A DNA stretch of 32,750 nucleotides from DATNFP01 sp035606335 (GTDB lineage: Bacteria > Bacteroidota > Bacteroidia > Chitinophagales > Chitinophagaceae), in NCBI GenBank assembly GCA_035606335.1, contig DATNFP010000022.1:1-32750 (forward strand), written 5' to 3'. The position numbers were made by a program, and so were the translations under genes. The stretch's first letter is position 1; each line of letters begins with the position of its first letter. Below, one piece after another: positions 25,310-31,970 of the stretch. Under the pieces are notes generated by a model. The model was not told the origin of the DNA. It saw nothing but the letters and a program-made list of their open reading frames with translations, and did no database searches.

Positions 25310-26014
25310 ATGGCCGGTGAAGCAGATAAAACAGTGCCCGAAATACATGATCATATAGCCCATACAGGCAAAAAGCACAGCCACGATACAGGTGATAATA
25401 TCAATGAGGGGAAAACACTGCTGGTAGTGATAATTACCGCACTAGCCATGACCCTGGAGATAGGGTTCGGGTATCACACTAAATCTATGGCTCTACTTGC
25501 GGATGGCTATCATATGTCTTCACACGTGTTCGTTATAGGTTTAAGCTGGCTGGCCTATGTGGCAGCACGCAAATATGCCTCATCAGAAAAAATAAGCTTC
25601 AGGAAAGAAAAGTTGCTGGCACTAACTGGTTTTACAAGTGCGATTGTTTTGCAGATAGTAGCTATTATTATGGTTATAGAATCGGTGGACCGTATTGTGT
25701 ACCCAGTACATATAAAATTTATGGAAGCCATTATTGTCGCTATTATAGGGCTTGTAGTAAATATTATAAGCGCCTTTCTGCTAAAGCACGATGATAAACA
25801 TGGTGATTATAACATAAAAGCAGCCTATGTGCATGTAATATCCGATGCCATGACCAGCATAATAGCCATAGCAGCCTTACTGGCAGGAATGTATTCCAAT
25901 ATGTATTCCCTTGATGCCATTAGTGGGATAATAAGCGCACTGGTGATAACGCGATGGGCAGTAGCTATAATAAAGGATGCAGGAAAGGAGCTGATCGAGT
26001 TCAAGCGGAAATAA
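25310..26014 (+). CDS. Cation diffusion facilitator (CDF) metal exporter, DmeF-like, lacking the C-terminal domain
   Basis: A 234-residue inner-membrane exporter. After a His-rich cytoplasmic N terminus (IHDHIAHTGKKHSHD), six transmembrane helices carry metal-site residues in the second helix (LLADGYHMSSH, Asp65, His68, His72) and fifth (YVHVISDAMTS, His175, Asp179). The ADGYHMSSH and HVISDAMTS pattern is closest to what I know from DmeF-type Co2+/Ni2+ exporters rather than ZitB-like Zn2+ exporters. The chain ends right after the last helix (KDAGKELIEFKRK), so the usual cytoplasmic C-terminal domain of about 80 residues is absent. There is no sign of a frameshift in the sequence beyond the stop. 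ATG 25310, with a weak TATATTTA box at 25271-25278. Metal specificity is inference. Confidence 0.87.
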   Translation: MAGEADKTVPEIHDHIAHTGKKHSHDTGDNINEGKTLLVVIITALAMTLEIGFGYHTKSMALLADGYHMSSHVFVIGLSWLAYVAARKYASSEKISFRKEKLLALTGFTSAIVLQIVAIIMVIESVDRIVYPVHIKFMEAIIVAIIGLVVNIISAFLLKHDDKHGDYNIKAAYVHVISDAMTSIIAIAALLAGMYSNMYSLDAISGIISALVITRWAVAIIKDAGKELIEFKRK

Positions 26015-26098
26015 AATTGGCCTGATCTATAATAAAATAATTGTTAATTAAAATTGTATGCCAAATCCTTGTATTTTTACCTGGCTTAAAATCCCTTT

Positions 26099-26242
26099 AT
26101 GAAGAAAACTATACTATTTTTAAGTGTTTTGTCAATTCTTGTGCTGCAACTTAGCTCATGTGTAGTGGAATCACGTGGCTACTATGGCCACAGATATTAT
26201 GGTCATCATTGGAACCATGACAGGTATCATCACAGGTGGTAA
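26099..26242 (+). CDS. 47-residue His/Tyr-rich mini-lipoprotein
   Basis: ATG 26099 to TAA 26240-26242. MKKTILFLSVLSILVLQLSSC is a lipoprotein signal with the cysteine at residue 21. The 26 mature residues are VVESRGYYGHRYYGHHWNHD then RYHHRW, with seven His, six Tyr and no acidic run. It is clearly related to the next gene: both have LSSC followed by a V-V/E motif, then Tyr/His/Gly repeats. It is too short for ordinary ORF calling but the signal peptide, lipobox and paralogy support it. A role in metal binding at the cell surface is possible given the His content and the metal exporter 84 bases upstream, but this is speculation. Confidence 0.75.
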   Translation: MKKTILFLSVLSILVLQLSSCVVESRGYYGHRYYGHHWNHDRYHHRW

Positions 26243-26340
26243 TCTTTTCAATGCTTTTACAATTTCTTTAAGATTTGATGGTGCATGATTTGCTACTATA
26301 TAAGTAGCAACGTTTTTCTGCATCTCTAAAAAGAAATTGT

Positions 26341-26595
26341 ATGAAAAAGCTCATTTTAATATTAGGTGCATTTATAGTATTAACAGCAGGACTTAGTTCC
26401 TGTGCTGTTGAAGCATACCCTGGTGGTTATGGCTATTATGATTATTACGGACCTTATTATGGACATCCCTGGTATGGACATTATTGGGGTGGCGGTTATT
26501 GGCATGGCGGAGGAGGATATCATTACGGGCCTCGTTACCATGGCGGGGGACACGGTTATCGCGGAGGCGGAGGCCATGGTTTTCACGGGAGATAA
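26341..26595 (+). CDS. 84-residue Gly/Tyr/His-rich lipoprotein
   Basis: A lipoprotein signal MKKLILILGAFIVLTAGLSSC (Cys21) precedes a low-complexity mature part of 63 residues made of Gly, Tyr and His with Pro and Trp (for example GGYGYYDYYGPYYGHPWYGH and repeated HGGG units). It is a longer relative of the 47-residue protein just upstream; together they look like a tandem duplication. The ATG at 26341 is unambiguous. Such proteins are usually annotated as hypothetical in Bacteroidota and are probably surface or periplasmic; function is unknown. A good terminator follows 40 bases after the stop. Translations of the same DNA in other frames are artefacts of its low complexity. Confidence 0.8.
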   Translation: MKKLILILGAFIVLTAGLSSCAVEAYPGGYGYYDYYGPYYGHPWYGHYWGGGYWHGGGGYHYGPRYHGGGHGYRGGGGHGFHGR

Positions 26596-26635
26596 ATATC
26601 AGAGTGGCTAAAATAGAAGTTTGGATTTAGATGTT

Positions 26636-26666
26636 TAAAGGCTGCATAACGCAGCCTTTACTTTTT
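26636..26666 (+). terminator. Rho-independent terminator
   Basis: A 10-bp perfect stem, TAAAGGCTGC with GCAGCCTTTA around the loop ATAAC, followed by CTTTTT. It ends the mini-lipoprotein transcript and separates it from the convergent response-regulator gene. Confidence 0.9.
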
Positions 26667-26689
26667 ATGAAGAATTATATAGACTTGCT

Positions 26690-27091
26690 TTAGCTTTTTA
26701 AGCTGCTTACGATCTCTTCAAACTTTTCTTTACTTAAAGGTTTGTTAGCAAAACCAGATACATTGGGGTCGGATTTGGCAGCGCTGATCTCGAATACATG
26801 TGCTGTAGAACTGATCACATAAATTATGATCTTCTTGGCAAGCGTCATTTTAATTAACTTAAACTTATCAAGAAATTCCAGTCCATCCATGATGGGCATA
26901 TTAATATCGAGCAGTATAAGGTCGGGCAATACATCGGGATTAGAAATATTACTAGTCAAAAAATTATAAGCATGACTCGCATTTGTGAACGTAATTATCT
27001 CTAATGATGGATCCAAATCTTTTGCCAATCTTTTGATAGTAAAAGGAATTAGTGGTTCATCATCTATGACACAAACTATAGCTGATTTCAT
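26690..27091 (-). CDS. Single-domain response regulator (receiver only)
   Basis: A 133-residue CheY-like protein made of one receiver domain. It has the acidic pair (Asp10, Asp11 in VIDDEPL), the phosphoryl-accepting Asp62 in LILLDINMP, the conserved Ser/Thr at 94-96 (VISSTA) and Lys117 in ANKPLS. No output domain is attached. It therefore probably acts by protein-protein contact or as a phosphate sink for a histidine kinase not present here; such stand-alone receivers in Bacteroidota often partner with hybrid kinases. ATG 27091. It is convergent to the mini-lipoprotein unit and divergent from the secreted protein at 27276. Confidence 0.92.
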   Translation of the reverse strand: MKSAIVCVIDDEPLIPFTIKRLAKDLDPSLEIITFTNASHAYNFLTSNISNPDVLPDLILLDINMPIMDGLEFLDKFKLIKMTLAKKIIIYVISSTAHVFEISAAKSDPNVSGFANKPLSKEKFEEIVSSLKS

Positions 27092-27275
27092 ATTTGCAAC
27101 TATATTATATTATTTCCCGAGCATATTTTATGCTGAATTATTAACATCCAATTTATTACATTTTAACCGGAATACAAATAAATATAATTCAAGTGCAATA
27201 AATTATGTCAATTTGAAATGGCCCGTACGTGCCTTCAATTATGTAATTTCGGCTAATCAGGGTTTAAACTTATTT

Positions 27276-28175
27276 ATGAAATACAGCGCCTTTTACTGTT
27301 TTTTATTCTTTCTAACACCTTTTATTTCAACCGGACAATCAAAGAATTACACACTTAATGGATTGATCACTGTAGAAGACGGAGAGACTTTTACCTATAA
27401 GATCGTTTTTACAGATTCTGCAAATGTCATCAATGGCTACTCGCTAACCTATCTGCAAAAAAATAATGAAACAAAGGCGGCCATAGTAGGCACTATAGAC
27501 CGCGAAAAACGTACACTTTCTTTCAGGGAAACAAACATCATCTACACACAGGGATACCAATCTAAAATGGTGATGTGCCTAATAGACGCAAAACTAAAGT
27601 ATACACACTCCAACAATGGCAATGTGCTGACAGGATCGCTGGTAAGCAATGAAGCTGATAATACTGCCTGTGCAAAAGGTACTATTACTTTTTATGATGA
27701 TAACGCATTAAGAGCAGTATTTGGGAAAGAAGAAAAAATGGATACTACGATAGTGGTAGGGAAACACCACAGCGATGATACAAAACCAATAATAGTAGCA
27801 GTACCCGCAGCCAAACCACTTGTAACTGACAAAGTAACTGCAGGCAAGGGAAAAGCATACGATTGGCATACAGACACTATAGTGATAGACATATGGGATG
27901 GCGGGCACATAGACGGCGATATGGTGACACTATTATATAACGAAAAACCTATACTCAACAACTATGTGCTTACAGCGCAAAAAAAACGCTTGTCTATTCC
28001 CATATCCGGTAGTGATATTAATACGCTCACAATTGTTGCAGAAAATGAAGGATCGGAACCATCGAATACTGCAAGCATGATGCTTATGGATGGGAATACA
28101 AAATATAGCATACTTGCCTATGACAAGGCAGGAGAAAGAGCGGTAATCAACATAAAAAAAGTCGCTGATAAATAA
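27276..28175 (+). CDS. Secreted protein of unknown function
   Basis: A 299-residue protein with a signal peptide, MKYSAFYCFLFFLTPFISTGQ. The open frame extends upstream to 26985, but that part overlaps the response regulator and lacks coding character; ATG 27276 is the real start. The mature chain has two parts. The first, about 130 residues, is a beta-rich domain (NGLITVEDGETFTYKIVFTDSANVINGYSLTYLQ). The second runs from about 190 to the end and opens with DTIVIDIWDGGHIDGDMVTLLYNEKPI, in the style of an Ig-like domain with a DGD motif. A Lys/Pro/Thr-rich linker joins them. I do not recognise a named family. It precedes a muramidase-like gene by 71 bases; any link is inference. Confidence 0.7.
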   Translation: MKYSAFYCFLFFLTPFISTGQSKNYTLNGLITVEDGETFTYKIVFTDSANVINGYSLTYLQKNNETKAAIVGTIDREKRTLSFRETNIIYTQGYQSKMVMCLIDAKLKYTHSNNGNVLTGSLVSNEADNTACAKGTITFYDDNALRAVFGKEEKMDTTIVVGKHHSDDTKPIIVAVPAAKPLVTDKVTAGKGKAYDWHTDTIVIDIWDGGHIDGDMVTLLYNEKPILNNYVLTAQKKRLSIPISGSDINTLTIVAENEGSEPSNTASMMLMDGNTKYSILAYDKAGERAVINIKKVADK

Positions 28176-28246
28176 ATCTGGCTTCGCATTTATATTGTGA
28201 GTCGCGTTTTATATTGCTATATTTACAATATAAACCACTTCACATT

Positions 28247-28786
28247 ATGGCAAACTTTGATGATGCAATCCCATTTACTTTACAGGCGGAAGGAGGATAT
28301 AATAACGACCCTGCCGATCCGGGAGGAGAAACTTATTGCGGCATTACCAAAACAGCCGATCCTGAATGGCAAGGCTGGGTAATAGTGGACGAGCATAAGC
28401 CATTGCATAGTGAACAAATAATAAACGATGCAGCTTTGCACGCAAGCGTGGTTGCATTTTACAAAACCAAATACTGGAACGCGATATCGGGAGATAATAT
28501 TAATGACCAGAATGTAGCTGCTTTCTTTTTTGACTGGAGCGTTACTTCCGGTAAAGCCATAAAAAAAGTACAAGCATTAGTGGGTGTAAATGCAGACGGG
28601 ACCGTAGGACCACAAACGATTGCAGCTATAAATAACTACAACGGCAATCTGCTGGACGATATGAAAAATGCCAGGGTAAATTATTATAAAAGTCTTGTGG
28701 TAAATAATTCTGCATTAAATAAATTTCTACAAGGATGGCTGAACAGGATAGATAATTTTTTTACGGCGCATGGACTGCAGACTTAA
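28247..28786 (+). CDS. GH108 endolysin-type muramidase (N-acetylmuramidase with PG-binding domain)
   Basis: A 179-residue protein of the glycosyl hydrolase 108 family (DUF847), which cleaves peptidoglycan glycan chains. The N-terminal signature is clear: FTLQAEGGYNNDPADPGG followed by TYCGIT, with the catalytic Glu15 in EGGY. After the catalytic part, VAAFFFDWSVTSGKAIKKVQ and GVNADGTVGPQTI belong to the C-terminal peptidoglycan-binding module. There is no signal peptide, so it needs holin, spanin or lysis-type release, or injection by another system. ATG 28247 is preferred over TTG 28214 because it precedes the conserved start. No other phage gene is nearby, so it is either a domesticated lysin or a remnant. 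The stop overlaps that of the convergent broken lipoprotein gene by four bases. Confidence 0.9.
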   Translation: MANFDDAIPFTLQAEGGYNNDPADPGGETYCGITKTADPEWQGWVIVDEHKPLHSEQIINDAALHASVVAFYKTKYWNAISGDNINDQNVAAFFFDWSVTSGKAIKKVQALVGVNADGTVGPQTIAAINNYNGNLLDDMKNARVNYYKSLVVNNSALNKFLQGWLNRIDNFFTAHGLQT

Positions 28787-29469
28787 AAATTGGTCTTTTT
28801 AAGAGCAATATTTACAGTCTCTCCATTAGGTTTTTTGTAAACAAACGAGACAAAACCATAGCTATTATTAAATAGAAACTCACATTGATATTTTCCGAGC
28901 TCTTTTAAGTAATTAGTATTGCTTCCTTTTATCACAAAACAATCAAGTTTTTTGCCATTTAAAGTAAATTGTTTGTCACCTGCTAACACCCGATTCTGCA
29001 TTAACATTTTTCCCAATGCAGGAGCAAACTCAGATTTGTAAACATTGGTTTTGATATCACTACTTACGCCGGTGATTAGGGGGAAAGAAACTGAAGGTGA
29101 TGGCAGAACGATAGTAAATGCAAGATTACCTAACTCCGGTGATGGTATGGAAACCTCATCATTATCTTCCGATATACTTGTTGTAGTATAAAGTGCTTGA
29201 TCACTACAATTATTGTACGTGTAAGCAAAGGTTAGATTTCTCTGACCGGAATTAGATGAATCCTGGCTCTCGGATTTAACATCCATTACCAACAAACAAC
29301 TATCAATCAATTTCCCATTTGGGGCATTGAATGCAACATTAAAAACTCATTTTCTGCCTTTTTTATAAATGTTACGGGTACTATTTGATAAACAACTTTG
29401 GAAAACGGAAATCAGGAGAAGAACTGTTATGAAATAAATATTTCTCTTTATTCTGAGGGTATTGCACAT
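28783..29469 (-). pseudogene. Lipoprotein gene interrupted by an in-frame TGA
   Basis: An ATG at 29469 starts a lipoprotein signal, MCNTLRIKRNIYFITVLLLI then SVFQSC (Cys26), and runs to KKGRK. A TGA at 29347-29349 (codon 41) then stops it, yet the same frame continues without another stop as VFNVAFNAPNGKLIDSCLLV to the TAA at 28783, ending IALKKTNF. Without the TGA the protein would be 228 residues. The upstream and downstream pieces join in one frame with no gap, so a single base change explains the break. The mature part is beta-rich and has no family I recognise. A promoter box lies at 29493-29500. Alternatives are a sequencing error, or a new start in the second half (ATG 29286), which would lack a signal peptide. 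Confidence 0.75.
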
Positions 29470-29492
29470 ACTTATAGGTTTTTAACGCAGGG

Positions 29493-29500
29493 CAAATATA
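29493..29500 (-). promoter_or_regulatory. -7 promoter box of the broken lipoprotein gene
   Basis: TATATTTG on the - strand is a perfect TAnnTTTG box, 23 bases before the ATG at 29469. It supports the view that the start and signal peptide upstream of the TGA are genuine. Confidence 0.5.
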
Positions 29501-29520
29501 AGTATGAATAAATAAGAGAG

Positions 29521-29549
29521 CTTCATAAAACAATTAATTGTCTATGAAG
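29521..29549. repeat. Inverted repeat with inner palindrome downstream of the VOC gene
   Basis: CTTCATA (29521-29527) pairs perfectly with TATGAAG (29543-29549), and between them ACAATTAATTGT (29530-29541) is a 12-base perfect palindrome. It lies 30 bases past the VOC stop on the - strand, with T-rich sequence following, so it may be a weak terminator; an operator for the lipoprotein promoter is an alternative. Confidence 0.45.
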
Positions 29550-29579
29550 TTCTTCTATTATTTTAGATAATATTATTTA

Positions 29580-29990
29580 CTAATCACAATTCAGTAGCCA
29601 GCGTGTACCAAATTTGTCGGTAACATGACCGTGTAATGCGGCAAAAAATTGTTTGTCTAAAGGCATAGTAATATTACCGCCATCTGCCAGCTTATTGAAA
29701 ATACGTTTTGTCTCCTCCTGGTCTTTAAGACTAACTGATAATTTAATATTGCCTCCGTCGGTTTGTACAGGACGTCCCGGAAAAACATCACACGCCATTA
29801 TAGTGTTGTTACCGAACGTGAGCACAGCGTGCAGGATCTTGTTTTTATAATTCTCGGGAGCTTTCATGGCAGGAATATCATAACGATTAACGATCTCAAG
29901 TTTGCCGTTGAATACATCTTTGTATAGATTCAATGCTTCTTCGCATGTGCCCTGGAAGCTGAGATAAGGAACCAATATTGATTGACTCAT
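29580..29990 (-). CDS. VOC-family protein (PhnB-like / glyoxalase-bleomycin resistance fold)
   Basis: A 136-residue protein of the vicinal oxygen chelate superfamily. The start MSQSILVPYLSFQGTCEEALNLYKDVFNG is the PhnB-like family signature (PYLxFxGxxxEALxFYkxvFgg). Later motifs NKILHAVLTFGNNTIMACDVFPG and FNKLADGGNITMPLDKQFFAALHGHVTDKFGTRWLLN complete the second beta-alpha-beta-beta-beta unit, including the final FGxxWxL. Members range from dioxygenase-like enzymes to binding proteins, and PhnB-type proteins lack an assigned reaction. ATG 29990. It stands alone, 36 bases upstream of the AraC gene's stop side on the same strand. Function beyond the fold is unknown. Confidence 0.92.
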   Translation of the reverse strand: MSQSILVPYLSFQGTCEEALNLYKDVFNGKLEIVNRYDIPAMKAPENYKNKILHAVLTFGNNTIMACDVFPGRPVQTDGGNIKLSVSLKDQEETKRIFNKLADGGNITMPLDKQFFAALHGHVTDKFGTRWLLNCD

Positions 29991-30026
29991 AACTAAATTT
30001 TTGACAAAAATAAAACGGTAGTCTTT

Positions 30027-30866
30027 TTAAAAATTGTACGATTTCGACATACGTTCTGCAAGTGCCGGCTGGATGACCTGGACTATTGTAAATTGTTCTT
30101 TTAAAAATTCTTTCGGGCTAAAATTCGTCAGTTGCCTGAACTCCCTGATAAAATGCGACTGGTCGTAATAGCCACATTCGTAAGCTATATTCGTTAAGGA
30201 ATCGAAACGACAGGAATACATTAATAATACAGCATTATTAAAGCGATTGATCTTTATCAGCTCGGCGGGTGTTAACCCCATTATATTATTAAATCTGCGC
30301 TCCAATGTTTTGTAATTTGTATTGTACTGAACTGATAGCTCTTTTATATTGCTTGTAGCGCTATTGCGGATCTCGTGAATACATTTGCTGACCATTGAGT
30401 ATTCGCCTGACAAATGCCGCAACTTTCGTAGTAGATATTTTTCAGTTATTGCAACTCTCGTTGTGTTGTCAAGTGCATCAAATAGTTGTTCTTCCAGTTC
30501 ACGAAATTCATTTCCGAAAAGATCCTGCAGTGTGTAAAAGTCATTGGCGAAAAGATGCACAGGAATTTTGAAAAACGGATAAGTGCCTCCCAGCTTAAAC
30601 CTGATACAGAAAAAGTTTTGTTTACCAGTTTGTGAAATAACTAACGACTGCCTGCGGATGCCAATGATGTGAGAGCCCTTTACTACAGATTTTTGCTCAT
30701 CTTTTATTTGCGAATAATCTTCTCCAAAATTGAACATCAGCTCGATAGTACCGTCTGGTATCAGGCTTTCCTTTTCTCTGAATGGAGGTTTATCGGAATA
30801 TGCTGACCAGTAGCACTCCACATAGAGAGATAGATGCTTGCATGGTTTGTATTCCTTGTATTCCAT
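30027..30866 (-). CDS. AraC-family transcriptional regulator with DUF6597-type N-terminal domain
   Basis: A 279-residue regulator. The N-terminal domain begins MEYKEYKPCKHLSLYVECYWSA and includes SLIPDGTIELMFNFGEDYSQ, a pattern typical of Bacteroidota regulators with the DUF6597 domain. The C-terminal HTH domain follows: SNIKELSVQYNTNYKTLERRFNNIMGLTPAELIKINRF and SLTNIAYECGYYDQSHFIREFRQLTNFSPKEFL, the second being the AraC signature. I chose ATG 30866 over a TTG at 30872. The gene starts 24 bases after the YrdB-like stop on the same strand, so they may be co-transcribed. Targets unknown. Confidence 0.93.
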   Translation of the reverse strand: MEYKEYKPCKHLSLYVECYWSAYSDKPPFREKESLIPDGTIELMFNFGEDYSQIKDEQKSVVKGSHIIGIRRQSLVISQTGKQNFFCIRFKLGGTYPFFKIPVHLFANDFYTLQDLFGNEFRELEEQLFDALDNTTRVAITEKYLLRKLRHLSGEYSMVSKCIHEIRNSATSNIKELSVQYNTNYKTLERRFNNIMGLTPAELIKINRFNNAVLLMYSCRFDSLTNIAYECGYYDQSHFIREFRQLTNFSPKEFLKEQFTIVQVIQPALAERMSKSYNF

Positions 30867-30890
30867 ACACAAAAATATTAAGTATTGCTG

Positions 30891-31232
30891 CTATTGTTTC
30901 ATAAAGTATAAGATAGTAGAATTTACAATCAACACTATTGCAAAAATAATAGCCAGCGTAGGTCGTCCTGATAAATATAGCAAAACTATAGACATGCCGA
31001 AAAGAATAGTTTTTAAAGATACATACAATGGAACGGGCAGTTTTATATTGGCTTTAGGAGCAAGGAATAACCCCCAGATAACTACTACCGCAACCGGCAG
31101 ACCAACAGCGAGTAATGTGCGAGGCAGGATGCTCCCTTTAATATGAAATGCCCAATAACTATATGCGGCCAGCATACATAATTCAAGAAGGAAGGCGATA
31201 GCGAGATTCAGATATTTGAACATGGTAAGCAT
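30891..31232 (-). CDS. YrdB-family (DUF2568) membrane protein
   Basis: A 113-residue protein with four hydrophobic helices. Its features resemble the YrdB/DUF2568 family: LNLAIAFLLELCMLAAYSYWAFHIKG, LAVGLPVAVVVIWGLFLAPKANIKLP (the W-G-x-F-x-A-P-K motif), LKTILFGMSIVLLYLSGR, and a final TM helix. Inner-membrane, no known function. Two ATG codons are possible, 31232 and 31223; the second gives MFKYLNLAIAFLLELC, a tighter start, and I cannot choose firmly. Crp/Fnr upstream (70 bases) and AraC downstream (24 bases) are on the same strand, suggesting a small regulatory operon (inference). Confidence 0.85.
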   Translation of the reverse strand: MLTMFKYLNLAIAFLLELCMLAAYSYWAFHIKGSILPRTLLAVGLPVAVVVIWGLFLAPKANIKLPVPLYVSLKTILFGMSIVLLYLSGRPTLAIIFAIVLIVNSTILYFMKQ

Positions 31233-31302
31233 AATGTTGATGTTTTTGATAAGTCAAAATTCAACAAAAGGCGGTGAGATGCACTTGATAAAAATCAAGA
31301 AA

Positions 31303-31872
31303 TTATGCAACCTGTTTTTTTCGCAAACGGCTGAGCGTTTCGGGTGTCATGCCCAGCATAGAAGCAATATATTGTAATGGCACCTGGTTAAATAATTCGG
31401 GTTGCTGTTCGAAAAGTATTTTATAGCGCTCTTCTGCCGATTGAGAAAGCAGGCTTGTTATCCTTGTCTCCATAAATAAAAAACAACCTGCAATAAAAAG
31501 CTTTTCCAATTCGTGCCATTTTGGAATAACGTGGCCAAGGTTATTGTAATCGCGCCCGCTTATGGAATACAATTCACAATCTGTAAGCGCCTGTATATGC
31601 CAGCGGGATGCCTGACCGAAGGTGAGACCTGCAAGGTCGGTAATAAAATAGCCGTTACCACCCATCCATTGTGTAACTTCTTTTTCGTCGGTTACCAGGA
31701 ACACACGAACCAATCCAGAACGAATAAAACTAAGCTTATCACAAACGCGACCTGGTTTTAAAAAGAATTCTCCCTTCTGCAAAAAACCTTCGTGGAAAAA
31801 AGAAGTGATTGCGGCCATATCGTCTCTCGTCACCCCAAAGTATTTGGTAATATATTGTTCTAATTCCTGCAT
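31303..31872 (-). CDS. Crp/Fnr-family transcriptional regulator
   Basis: A 189-residue regulator with a cyclic-nucleotide-binding-like sensor domain (about 1-120, including FFLKPGRVCDKLSFIRSGLVRVF and GGNGYFITDLAGLTFGQASRW) and a short C-terminal helix-turn-helix (LFNQVPLQYIASMLGMTPETLSRLRKK). The cAMP-contacting R-x-A-T-x type residues are not clearly conserved and there is no Fnr-type cysteine cluster, so the effector is unknown; this is the common Bacteroidota Crp/Fnr subgroup. I chose ATG 31872; a longer frame needs a TTG at 31884. It diverges from the secreted protein at 31971, with 98 bases between the starts, and is upstream of the YrdB and AraC genes. Confidence 0.93.
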   Translation of the reverse strand: MQELEQYITKYFGVTRDDMAAITSFFHEGFLQKGEFFLKPGRVCDKLSFIRSGLVRVFLVTDEKEVTQWMGGNGYFITDLAGLTFGQASRWHIQALTDCELYSISGRDYNNLGHVIPKWHELEKLFIAGCFLFMETRITSLLSQSAEERYKILFEQQPELFNQVPLQYIASMLGMTPETLSRLRKKQVA

Positions 31873-31923
31873 AGCTGTGGGCAAGGTAAGAATTATATAA
31901 CAGCCTATTTAAAATTTATCTAT

Positions 31924-31931
31924 TACTTTTG
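31924..31931 (+). promoter_or_regulatory. -7 promoter box of the secreted protein gene
   Basis: TACTTTTG, a perfect TAnnTTTG box, lies 39 bases before the ATG at 31971. No good -33 element at the usual distance. The divergent Crp/Fnr start is 51 bases away on the other side. Confidence 0.5.
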
Positions 31932-31970
31932 TCGACCTAAAAATCTGATAATAAGCCTAAAAGCAATTTT

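Noticed and set aside
26380..26611. Other-frame and opposite-strand ORFs over the Gly/Tyr/His-rich lipoprotein
   Set aside because: They arise from its repetitive GGN/YAT codons; only the +1 frame has a signal peptide and lipobox.
26985..27275. Upstream extension of the secreted protein ORF at 27276
   Set aside because: It overlaps the response regulator on the other strand, and the ATG at 27276 starts a normal signal peptide; the extension reads as anti-sense of the regulator.
29341..29346. Frameshift in a T run as the cause of the broken lipoprotein
   Set aside because: The signal peptide and the downstream part are already in the same frame, so no shift is needed; only the TGA interrupts it.
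29347..29349. In-frame TGA read as selenocysteine
   Set aside because: No selenoprotein family is recognisable, no hairpin of the SECIS type is evident after the TGA, and no Cys-containing equivalent is known to me; a nonsense change or read error is simpler.
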